Assembly: GCA_045645985.1 (NCBI GenBank)
Contig: JAZRJV010000036.1
Location: 1 to 7,401, forward strand
Direction: 5' to 3'
DNA length: 7,401 nt
DNA from: RGIG9060 sp045645985
GTDB taxonomy: Bacteria; Spirochaetota; Spirochaetia; Treponematales; Treponemataceae
The first letter of the stretch is position 1, and each line of letters opens with the position of its first letter. This document shows, one piece after another, positions 1 through 5,801 of this stretch. The notes under the pieces were generated by a model. That model made no database searches and was not told the DNA's origin. It saw nothing but the letters and a program-made list of their open reading frames with translations. A program made the position numbers and the translations under genes.

Positions 1-246
1 TTTCCATTTTAAAATTATTTCAAAAGAACGAGCTTCAATAACTTTTAATAATTTATTTAAAACTGAAGTTGGTATTTTAGAATTATTATTTGCTAGAGAA
101 CATTTACCATCTTTTGTAATCCACACTTTTGTTGAATTTGCAGATGGATTTCCCTCTGAAATATGTATATGAATTGGTTCAAGAGGTTTATTTTCATTTG
201 CCCAAAAGTAAACCCAATAACAACCAAGTTTAAAGATTTGAGGCAT
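1..246 (-). CDS. DUF4160 family protein (3' end cut by window edge)
   Basis: Translating the minus strand from the ATG at 246 gives 82 codons open to the left edge, beginning MPQIFKLGCYWVYFWANE. The EPIHIHI segment (residues 23-29, with His26 and His28) and the following short strands ending in SFEII match what I know of DUF4160, a family of small proteins of about 80-95 residues, so nearly the whole protein is present and only its last few residues are missing. An in-frame TAA directly precedes the ATG, so no longer form is possible. An AGGCGG Shine-Dalgarno (255-260) sits 8 nt upstream, inside the preceding small gene. The biochemical role of DUF4160 is not established; members often sit in two-gene units with another small protein and have been suspected of toxin-antitoxin function, but nothing in this sequence proves that. 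Here it overlaps the upstream 89-aa gene by 17 bp and shares its promoter. Confidence 0.85.
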   Translation of the reverse strand, partial: MPQIFKLGCYWVYFWANENKPLEPIHIHISEGNPSANSTKVWITKDGKCSLANNNSKIPTSVLNKLLKVIEARSFEIILKWK

Positions 247-499
247 TTAATAATCCGCCTGTTTGTGAAAATTCAATAATAAGATGAGCTTCAGAATTTA
301 CTAAATCTTTTAGATATTTCATTTCTTCATCTGTATACCCAAAAATATCTTCCCATTTGTACTCAGGCAACCAACAAGTAGCATGTTTAAAACAAAGTTT
401 TTCATCTGGTGTTTCAATATAAACTTTTACTTTATCATTTTTCATTTCAGAATGAACAATTTCAGTATTGTCATTAAGAGTCATAAAAGGATACATCAT
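230..499 (-). CDS. Small acidic protein of unknown function, partner of DUF4160 protein
   Basis: This complete 89-residue ORF is not a family I can name. It is soluble-looking: there is no signal peptide or membrane segment. It has an N-terminal strand-rich part (residues 2-45, including MTLNDNTEIVHSE and a KVKVYIETPDE strand), then a helical acidic segment (about 55-78, YTDEEMKYLKDLVNSEAHLIIEF), and a Gly-Gly near the end. Cys36 and Cys42 are the only cysteines. Two adjacent ATGs (499 and 496) are possible starts; the first is preferred because the AAGGAG at 507-512 lies 7 nt from it. The gene has its own near-consensus promoter and overlaps the downstream DUF4160 gene by 17 bp, so the two products are probably made together. 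It does not look like DUF2442, the partner I would most expect next to DUF4160. A toxin-antitoxin or regulatory role is possible but unproven. Confidence 0.8.
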   Translation of the reverse strand: MMYPFMTLNDNTEIVHSEMKNDKVKVYIETPDEKLCFKHATCWLPEYKWEDIFGYTDEEMKYLKDLVNSEAHLIIEFSQTGGLLNASNL

Positions 500-506
500 A
501 AAAAAT

Positions 507-512
507 CTCCTT
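507..512 (-). promoter_or_regulatory. Shine-Dalgarno AAGGAG for the 89-aa gene
   Basis: The minus strand reads AAGGAG followed by a 7-nt T/A spacer and then two consecutive ATG codons. The spacing is 7 nt to the first ATG and 10 nt to the second, which favours the first. The match to anti-SD is full length and suggests efficient translation. Confidence 0.75.
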
Positions 513-516
513 AAAT

Positions 517-528
517 AAAAAAAAAAAA
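517..528. repeat. A12/T12 homopolymer tract in 5' leader
   Basis: Twelve uninterrupted A residues on the + strand (T on the sense strand) lie between the predicted transcription start (about 547) and the Shine-Dalgarno of the 89-aa gene. The tract is non-coding, so length changes would alter leader length or structure and not a reading frame. Tracts of this length can be prone to slippage, but in a genome this AT-rich it may be neutral. Confidence 0.8.
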
Positions 529-553
529 TTATTTTTATATATTCTACTGAAAA

Positions 554-582
554 ATTATAGTTTACAAAAAAACAACCGTCAA
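554..582 (-). promoter_or_regulatory. Sigma-70-type promoter driving the small-protein pair
   Basis: On the minus strand, TTGACG (577-582) and TATAAT (554-559) are separated by exactly 17 nt (560-576). This is one mismatch from the full vegetative consensus with ideal spacing. There is no TGn extended -10. The start of transcription would fall near 545-548, leaving an AT-rich leader of roughly 46-50 nt before the ATG at 499. The promoter lies wholly inside the 91-bp gap between the galE stop and the 89-aa gene, which argues that the small genes are expressed independently of the glycan operon, although read-through from galE cannot be excluded because no clear terminator is seen. Confidence 0.8.
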
Positions 583-590
583 CATTTATC

Positions 591-1562
591 TTAGCAATTC
601 TTCAAATACGCATTCAAAGTTGTTTTTATGATTGTTTCCATATCAGAATATTGAGCTTTCCAACCCAAAATTTCTAGGGCTCGTTTTGAAGTTGTATATA
701 AAACTGCTGTATCTCCAGGACGACGCTTTTCAATTTTTGCGTAAATAGGTTTTCCAGTAATTTTACGAGCAATATCAATAGCTTCTTTTACAGAAGTTCC
801 AACTTCAGAACCTAAATTTAATTTTAAGTTTTTATTATTTTTTGAAATATACTCAAGTGCTTTTACATGTGCATATGCTAAATCTGTTACATGAACATAA
901 TCTCTAATACAAGTTCCGTCTGGTGTATTGTAATCATCACCGAACACACTCATTTCTTTTCTAATACCACAAGCTGTTTCCATTACAATAGGAATTAAGT
1001 TTGCTGGATTTTGTTCAAGTCCAAAGATTTCACCATCAACATCATAACCTGCGGCATTAAAATATCGTAGGGCAGAGTAGTTAATTCCTTTTGTTTTTGA
1101 ATACCACTCAAGATAATCTTCTATTGTTAACTTTGTAAATCCGTAAAAATTTATAGGATTTTTTGGATGATTTTCATCAATAGGTAAATACTCTGGATTT
1201 CCAAAAATTGAAGCTGACGAAGAAAATATAATATTTTTACAATTATGCTTACAAGCAAAATTTAGAATATTTAAAGTTCCTAAAATATTATTTTCAAAAT
1301 ATTTTTCAGGATTTATAATCGATTCATTTACAGATTTGAAAGCTGCAAGAATAATACAAGCATCAAATCCATCAGAAAATGCAAAATCAAGTTCGTCTTT
1401 TTCTAAAATATTTCCGTAAACAAATTTATTTTGCTTAAAAAGATTTTGTTGTAATCCAGTTGATAGATTATCAAATACTGTAATTTCATGTCCACATTTC
1501 ATTAAAGCTTTTACAACATGACTTCCGATATATCCAGCACCACCGATTACAAGGATTTTCAT
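591..1562 (-). CDS. galE: UDP-glucose 4-epimerase
   Basis: This cytoplasmic extended-SDR enzyme interconverts UDP-glucose and UDP-galactose using tightly bound NAD. The 323-residue length is normal. The Rossmann glycine motif GGAGYIGS is at residues 7-14, followed by the VFDNLSTG segment (29-36). SSSAS is at 114-118, the catalytic Tyr140-x3-Lys144 (YGFTK) follows, then FNAAG at 168-172, RDYVHVTDL at 220-228, and RPGD at 281-284 near the uridine site. Leu288 occupies the position equivalent to E. coli Tyr299 and human Cys307, which influences whether N-acetylated substrates fit, so activity on UDP-GlcNAc cannot be ruled in or out. The start is fixed by the first strand MKILVIGG. It lies 6 nt after the ugd stop with only a weak purine stretch upstream (AGAG about 12 nt away), suggesting translational coupling. 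It is the last gene of the glycan operon and supplies galactose donor to the cluster, and may also serve general Leloir metabolism. Confidence 0.96.
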   Translation of the reverse strand: MKILVIGGAGYIGSHVVKALMKCGHEITVFDNLSTGLQQNLFKQNKFVYGNILEKDELDFAFSDGFDACIILAAFKSVNESIINPEKYFENNILGTLNILNFACKHNCKNIIFSSSASIFGNPEYLPIDENHPKNPINFYGFTKLTIEDYLEWYSKTKGINYSALRYFNAAGYDVDGEIFGLEQNPANLIPIVMETACGIRKEMSVFGDDYNTPDGTCIRDYVHVTDLAYAHVKALEYISKNNKNLKLNLGSEVGTSVKEAIDIARKITGKPIYAKIEKRRPGDTAVLYTTSKRALEILGWKAQYSDMETIIKTTLNAYLKNC

Positions 1563-1568
1563 AAAAAC

Positions 1569-2753
1569 TTAATCTCTGGTAAATAAATCTCTTGTATAGA
1601 TTTTATTTTGAACATCACTAAGTTCATCTGCAACGCGGTTACAAATAATTACATCAGCAAGGTTCTTAAATTCTTCTATATTGGTAACAACTTTTGAATT
1701 AAAAAATAAATCATCTTTTAAAGTTGGTTCATAAATAACAACTTCAATACCTTTTGCTTTAATTCGTTTCATAATTCCTTGAATTGCACTTTGACGAAAA
1801 TTATCACTTCCTTCTTTCATAGTTAAACGATAAATTCCAACACATTTTGGCTTTCTAGAAAGAATCATTTGAGCAATATGGTCTTTACGAGTTGTATTTG
1901 AATCAACGATTGCAGTTATAAGATTTTCAGGAACATCTTGATAATTTGCTTTTAACTGCTTTGTATCTTTTGGAAGACAATATCCACCATATCCAAAAGA
2001 AGGATTATTGTAAAAATCACCAATGCGAGGATCCAAACATACACCTTGAATAATTTGTTTTGTATCAAGTCCTCTAAGTTCTGCATAAGTATCAAGTTCG
2101 TTAAAATAAGCAACACGAAGAGCTAAATATGTATTTGCAAAAAGTTTAATCGCTTCGGCTTCTGTACAATGTGGATGTAAAATTTCAATGTCAGATTTAA
2201 TTGCACCTTGCTTTAACAAAGTTGCAAATTCTAGGGATTTTTCTTTGAGTTCAGGCATATCTTTTGGATAACTTACAACAATTCTTGATGGATATAAGTT
2301 ATCGTATAAAGCATGACCTTCACGCAAAAACTCTGGCGAAAATAAAATATTTTTATAATCTAATTCTTTACGGATTCGTTCTGTAAAACCAACAGGGATT
2401 GTAGATTTTATAACGATAATTGCATTAGGATTTATTTCTTTTACAATTTTAATAACAGCTTCAACACTTGATGTATCAAAATAATTTTTTTCTGAATCAT
2501 AATTTGTTGGAGTTGAAACAATTACAAAATCTGCATCTTTATAGGCTAAATTACAGTCAGTTGTTGCTGTTAAATCTAGTTTTTTTGTTGCAAGATATTC
2601 TGAAATCTCTTTATCAACAATAGGTGATTTTTTATTATTTATCAAATCAACTTTTTCTTGGATTACATCAACTGCAAATACTTTGTTATTTTGTGCAAGC
2701 AAAATTGCATTTGATAATCCAACATAACCTGTTCCTGCTACTGCTATTTTCAT
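1569..2753 (-). CDS. ugd: UDP-glucose 6-dehydrogenase
   Basis: This cytoplasmic enzyme oxidises UDP-glucose to UDP-glucuronate with two NAD+. At 394 residues it is the short bacterial class, like the approximately 388-aa enterobacterial Ugd. The NAD motif GTGYVGL is at residues 7-13, with the acidic VDV strand end at 28-30. KSTIPVG (116-122), SPEFLREG (139-146, with Glu141), Lys203 and Asn207 in EAIKLFANTYLA, and the nucleophile Cys259 in GYGGYCLPKD (254-263, with Asp263) complete the active site. All expected catalytic residues are present. The C-terminal third (about 300-394) is the second Rossmann-like UDP-binding domain. It starts 26 nt after the dehydratase stop. An AGAGGA Shine-Dalgarno-like sequence lies about 13 nt upstream of the ATG, longer than ideal. 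Its product could be used directly for a uronic-acid residue or by a downstream epimerase or decarboxylase outside the window. Confidence 0.96.
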   Translation of the reverse strand: MKIAVAGTGYVGLSNAILLAQNNKVFAVDVIQEKVDLINNKKSPIVDKEISEYLATKKLDLTATTDCNLAYKDADFVIVSTPTNYDSEKNYFDTSSVEAVIKIVKEINPNAIIVIKSTIPVGFTERIRKELDYKNILFSPEFLREGHALYDNLYPSRIVVSYPKDMPELKEKSLEFATLLKQGAIKSDIEILHPHCTEAEAIKLFANTYLALRVAYFNELDTYAELRGLDTKQIIQGVCLDPRIGDFYNNPSFGYGGYCLPKDTKQLKANYQDVPENLITAIVDSNTTRKDHIAQMILSRKPKCVGIYRLTMKEGSDNFRQSAIQGIMKRIKAKGIEVVIYEPTLKDDLFFNSKVVTNIEEFKNLADVIICNRVADELSDVQNKIYTRDLFTRD

Positions 2754-2779
2754 AAGTAAATAAAATCCTCTAAAATCTT

Positions 2780-3985
2780 TTACATTCTTCCGTCAAGGAA
2801 TTTACCAGTTTCTTTATGATTAAAATTAGGAATCATTTTGTTAAACAAATCAATCAATTCACCGCGAGTCCAATCACCTTTTTTTCGCATTGAATCAATC
2901 GTATTTGTAAAATAATTCAATAATTCTTCATCATAACTTACTTCATTTTTGATAATTCCAAGAGATTCAAATTTATCCATAACAAGAGTTTCATTGTCTG
3001 TATAAAATTCTTCAAAATCTTTTTCACCAGTAGTGTCACTTTTGAAAAAATAAACAGGATATTTGTGCTTTGCTTTTAATTCCACAACTCTAGAACGAGC
3101 TTCGTCTTCTGTTGAACATTCTACAGGTTCATAACCTAAGCTTTCAAGATATTTTACTGCAATACTTGAAAATGTAACAAGATTTAAATCGTGGTCTAAT
3201 TTAGGAAAGAATACATCTCTGTTTTCACCTAAAAGACAACTCATCATACAAAGTTCTCCAGCTTCTTTTGGTGTTACAAAATATCTTCTAACATCATTTG
3301 GTGCAGATAATGGTTGACCTTTATCAAGTCTTCTATTGAATCCATATAATAAACTTCCGTCGCTAAAAGCAACATTTGCAAAACGAGCTGTAGACACAGG
3401 CATTTCAAGGGAACGACGATTCAAATAAAATTCCATAATGCGTTTTGAAGCACCCATCATATTTACTGGATTAGCAGCTTTGTCAGTTGATACACAGAAA
3501 TATTTTTTAGCACCCATTTCATGAGCCATTTTCATTGTGATATCTGTGTTAAAAATATTTGTATCTATCATTCGCATTAAAGTATATGGATCTTTTTCAG
3601 AACGAACATGTTTTAATGCAGAAGTATTAAAAATATAATCATAGCCACCGATTCGTTTTTTTTGTTGTTCAATAAATACTTTGAAAATATCACTACCACA
3701 ATCTAAAGCAAAAGTGGCAAATTCCCCATCGCTATATCCAATAGAAGAACGAATATCGCGAACAAGTTCAACCATGTTATTTTCGCTAATATCAACAACA
3801 TGAAGAACTTTTGGATTTCGGGCAAAAATTTCACGACAAATTGCAGAACCAATAGTACCCGCACCACCAATTACAAGAAATTTTGAATTTTTTACAATTT
3901 CAGAAAGTGTTTTTTCATTATTAGCAATATCTTTTTCAAAAAGAGGAGCGGTGCGTCCAATTAAAGGCAAAATGTTATCTAGCAT
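2780..3985 (-). CDS. UDP-HexNAc 4,6-dehydratase-like SDR enzyme (polysaccharide biosynthesis/CapD family)
   Basis: The probable role is NAD(P)-dependent 4,6-dehydration of a UDP-N-acetylhexosamine to a 4-keto-6-deoxy sugar, the substrate for the aminotransferase of this cluster. Numbering from the ATG at 3985 (401 aa): an LIGR segment (8-11) resembles the module before the Rossmann fold in WbpM/PglF-type enzymes; GGAGTIGS (40-47); SALKHV (122-127); STDKA (166-170, catalytic Thr-Asp-Lys); MGASK (177-181), with Met177 in place of the usual SDR Tyr. The S/T-M-K arrangement is known from the retaining WbpM/PglF branch, whereas FlaA1/PseB enzymes keep Tyr. There are no membrane helices, unlike full-length WbpM. 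About 130 residues after the core (from about 270) form an extension of unknown role. A TTG codon at 4024 would add 13 residues, but AGGAG at 3994-3998 lies 8 nt before the ATG and decides the start. The exact substrate is not proven. Confidence 0.88.
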   Translation of the reverse strand: MLDNILPLIGRTAPLFEKDIANNEKTLSEIVKNSKFLVIGGAGTIGSAICREIFARNPKVLHVVDISENNMVELVRDIRSSIGYSDGEFATFALDCGSDIFKVFIEQQKKRIGGYDYIFNTSALKHVRSEKDPYTLMRMIDTNIFNTDITMKMAHEMGAKKYFCVSTDKAANPVNMMGASKRIMEFYLNRRSLEMPVSTARFANVAFSDGSLLYGFNRRLDKGQPLSAPNDVRRYFVTPKEAGELCMMSCLLGENRDVFFPKLDHDLNLVTFSSIAVKYLESLGYEPVECSTEDEARSRVVELKAKHKYPVYFFKSDTTGEKDFEEFYTDNETLVMDKFESLGIIKNEVSYDEELLNYFTNTIDSMRKKGDWTRGELIDLFNKMIPNFNHKETGKFLDGRM

Positions 3986-3993
3986 AAAAAAAT

Positions 3994-3998
3994 CTCCT
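3994..3998 (-). promoter_or_regulatory. Shine-Dalgarno AGGAG that fixes the dehydratase start
   Basis: AGGAG on the minus strand lies 8 nt upstream of the ATG at 3985, within the 22-nt gap after the phosphoglycosyl transferase stop. This favours the 401-residue form over a 414-residue form beginning at the TTG at 4024, which would overlap the end of the upstream gene and place this ribosome site inside the coding sequence. Confidence 0.8.
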
Positions 3999-4007
3999 AT
4001 TAAACGA

Positions 4008-4673
4008 TTAAATATATTCTTCAAGTTCTGTAGGAACTGGTGGCAAATCTTTAAAAGATGTTTTCCATTTATTTGATGAAGGTTTTAATACTGCTAAAAC
4101 AGTTAAAAAAATCAATTTGAAATAATTTATTACATTTCTATGTTTTGTAAACCAAATTTCAAGTTCACCTTTATATGGAGCAATAATTTTATCATGAAAA
4201 TAATCTCTGTCTTCAACTGCGTTAAGCATATCTTCTTCATCTCTGAAAACGATAGAACCAATCCCTGATAATCCTGGTGGAATTGTATCAATAGCAGCTT
4301 TTACTTCTGGAGAATATAAATCATAATGACGCTTTGCTTGTGGACGAGGTCCAATAACACTCATTTGGCCAATAAAAATATTTATCAACTGAGGTAATTC
4401 ATTAATTTTTGTTTTTCGTAAAAATTTCCCCATTGGTAAAATTCTTGGATCATTTTTTTGTGTTAAAACACCACCAGTCATATTTTCACTATTACGCATC
4501 ATTGTAGCAAATTTTAATACCTTGAAAATTTTGCCACCTTTACCAACTCTTTCTTGACAATAAAAAATATCATGTTCACCAGTTAATTTTAATCCAATCA
4601 TAATTGGTAACATAAACGGAAACAAAATAATAATTGCCAAACCTGAAAATAAAATATCAAAAAATCTAATCAT
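4008..4673 (-). CDS. Initiating sugar transferase, monotopic phosphoglycosyl transferase (PglC-like), with Asn at the catalytic Asp position
   Basis: Enzymes of this bacterial sugar transferase family move a sugar-1-phosphate from a UDP-sugar to undecaprenyl phosphate on the cytoplasmic face, starting glycan assembly. At 221 residues it is the minimal PglC-type form without the N-terminal membrane region of WbaP/WcaJ. Residues 7-30 form the re-entrant membrane helix with Pro19 and Pro23. ERVGKGGKIFKVLKFATMM (41-59), DPRILPMGKFLRKTKINELPQ (75-95), GQMSVIGPRP (102-111) and PPGLSGIGS (132-140) are family landmarks. The family's catalytic Asp-Glu dyad reads Asn91-Glu92 here (AAT codon), so the usual nucleophile is replaced. 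KFATM also differs from the commoner KFRTM. The ATG follows the aminotransferase TAA with no gap, and AAAGGA inside the end of that gene serves as ribosome site, implying coupling. A second hydrophobic stretch (182-196) may associate with the membrane. Substrate is inferred from neighbours only. Confidence 0.9.
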   Translation of the reverse strand: MIRFFDILFSGLAIIILFPFMLPIMIGLKLTGEHDIFYCQERVGKGGKIFKVLKFATMMRNSENMTGGVLTQKNDPRILPMGKFLRKTKINELPQLINIFIGQMSVIGPRPQAKRHYDLYSPEVKAAIDTIPPGLSGIGSIVFRDEEDMLNAVEDRDYFHDKIIAPYKGELEIWFTKHRNVINYFKLIFLTVLAVLKPSSNKWKTSFKDLPPVPTELEEYI

Positions 4674-5801
4674 TTAATTTATTCCTTTTAGTAATGCATC
4701 ACAAACTAAATCAACTTCTTCGATTGTCATTGTTGGATATAATGGTAAAGTTAATTCATGTTCTGTAACAAATTCTGCAAGTGGTGTACTGTTAACAATT
4801 CCTTGATACGCAGTAAAATTCTGAATAGCAGGGTAGTGAATGCTAGTTTGAATACCATCAGCTTTCATTGATTCAATAACCTTAATTCTATCAAGACTTT
4901 CATCTAACATGATTGGCATAATATGAAAATTTGGTTTTCCTCTTGTAAAATTTCTAAAAGGAAGAATAATTTTCTTTTCACCATCTAGTCTTTTATAATA
5001 ATGATTTACAAGATTTGTTCGTGCTTCATTTGCTTTATCAAGTTTTGCTAACTGAATTAGACCAAGAGCAGAACGCATTTCATCAATTCGATAATTTAAT
5101 CCAGGAGCTTCAATATCATAAGAAATTGCACGACCTTTAAATCTATCAAAAGATGGAACACTCATTCCGTGAGAACGCAAACCTTTTAATTTTTTGAATA
5201 ATTCTTCTGATTTAGTTACAACCATTCCGCCTTCACCAACAGAAAGATTCTTGTTTGTAAAGAAACTGAATGCAGAAATATCTCCGAAAGTTCCTAAAGG
5301 CTGACCTTTATAATCAGCACCTGGTGTATGAGCACAATCTTCAATTAGATACAAATTATGTCGTTTACAAATATCAAGAATTGCTTCCATATCACAAGCA
5401 AACCCCGCATAGTGAACTATCATAATTGCTTTAGTTTTTGGAGTAATTCTTTTTTCAATATCCTGTGGATTCATGCTCCAATCTTCATAAGATGTGATAT
5501 CAGCTAGAACATTTTTTGCACCCACAAGAGTTGTTACATTTTGGTCTGCAATAAATGTTAATGAAGGAGTAATTACTTCATCACCATTTCCAATTCCAAG
5601 AGCAAGTAATGCCATGTGCAAAGCTGCAGTTCCATTAGAAACAGCAAGACATTTTGAGTCATTTCCTAAATATTTTGCAAATTCTGTTTCAAAATCTATA
5701 GTTTTTTGTCCCATAGTAATCCAAGCTGATTCAAGAACTTCTTTTACAGCTTGAGGTTCCAATTCATCATAATTTAATTTAAAAAGTTGTACTTTCCACA
5801 T
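4674..5801 (-). CDS. DegT/DnrJ/EryC1/StrS family PLP-dependent sugar aminotransferase
   Basis: The likely reaction is glutamate-dependent transamination of the 4-keto-6-deoxy nucleotide sugar made by the neighbouring dehydratase, giving a 4-amino-4,6-dideoxy sugar. The length of 375 residues is typical. SNGTAAL (55-61) binds the PLP phosphate, and TPSLTFIAD (78-86) follows. Asp155 in IEDCAHTPGA (153-162) contacts the pyridine nitrogen, Ser179 lies in SAFSFF, and Lys184 in FTNKN (181-185) is the Schiff-base lysine, followed by GEGGMVVT (189-196). NYRIDEMRSALGLIQL (236-251) and the IHYPAIQ segment (321-327) are usual C-terminal landmarks. The key residues are intact. A strong GGAGGA (5808-5813) precedes the ATG. 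The first 28 bp overlap the end of the upstream glycosyltransferase in another frame, and the gene directly abuts the phosphoglycosyl transferase. The sugar and the stereochemistry at C4 cannot be read from sequence. Confidence 0.94.
   Translation of the reverse strand: MWKVQLFKLNYDELEPQAVKEVLESAWITMGQKTIDFETEFAKYLGNDSKCLAVSNGTAALHMALLALGIGNGDEVITPSLTFIADQNVTTLVGAKNVLADITSYEDWSMNPQDIEKRITPKTKAIMIVHYAGFACDMEAILDICKRHNLYLIEDCAHTPGADYKGQPLGTFGDISAFSFFTNKNLSVGEGGMVVTKSEELFKKLKGLRSHGMSVPSFDRFKGRAISYDIEAPGLNYRIDEMRSALGLIQLAKLDKANEARTNLVNHYYKRLDGEKKIILPFRNFTRGKPNFHIMPIMLDESLDRIKVIESMKADGIQTSIHYPAIQNFTAYQGIVNSTPLAEFVTEHELTLPLYPTMTIEEVDLVCDALLKGIN

Noticed and set aside
1..499. Calling the small pair a proven toxin-antitoxin system
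   Set aside because: Only size, overlap and promoter support it. Neither protein shows a known toxin fold or DNA-binding motif.
568..627. A possible galE terminator pairing AAAAACAAC with GTTGTTTTT
   Set aside because: The 9-bp arms are AT-rich and separated by about 42 nt, so the hairpin would be weak. The right arm lies in galE coding sequence and the left arm in the promoter region.
3986..4024. A 13-residue N-terminal extension of the dehydratase from a TTG codon
   Set aside because: It would overlap the phosphoglycosyl transferase end and bury the AGGAG at 3994-3998, which is ideally spaced for the ATG at 3985.
5494..5754. An 86-codon open frame on the plus strand
   Set aside because: It lies entirely antisense to the aminotransferase, whose PLP motifs are intact. 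Its translation has no recognisable domain.
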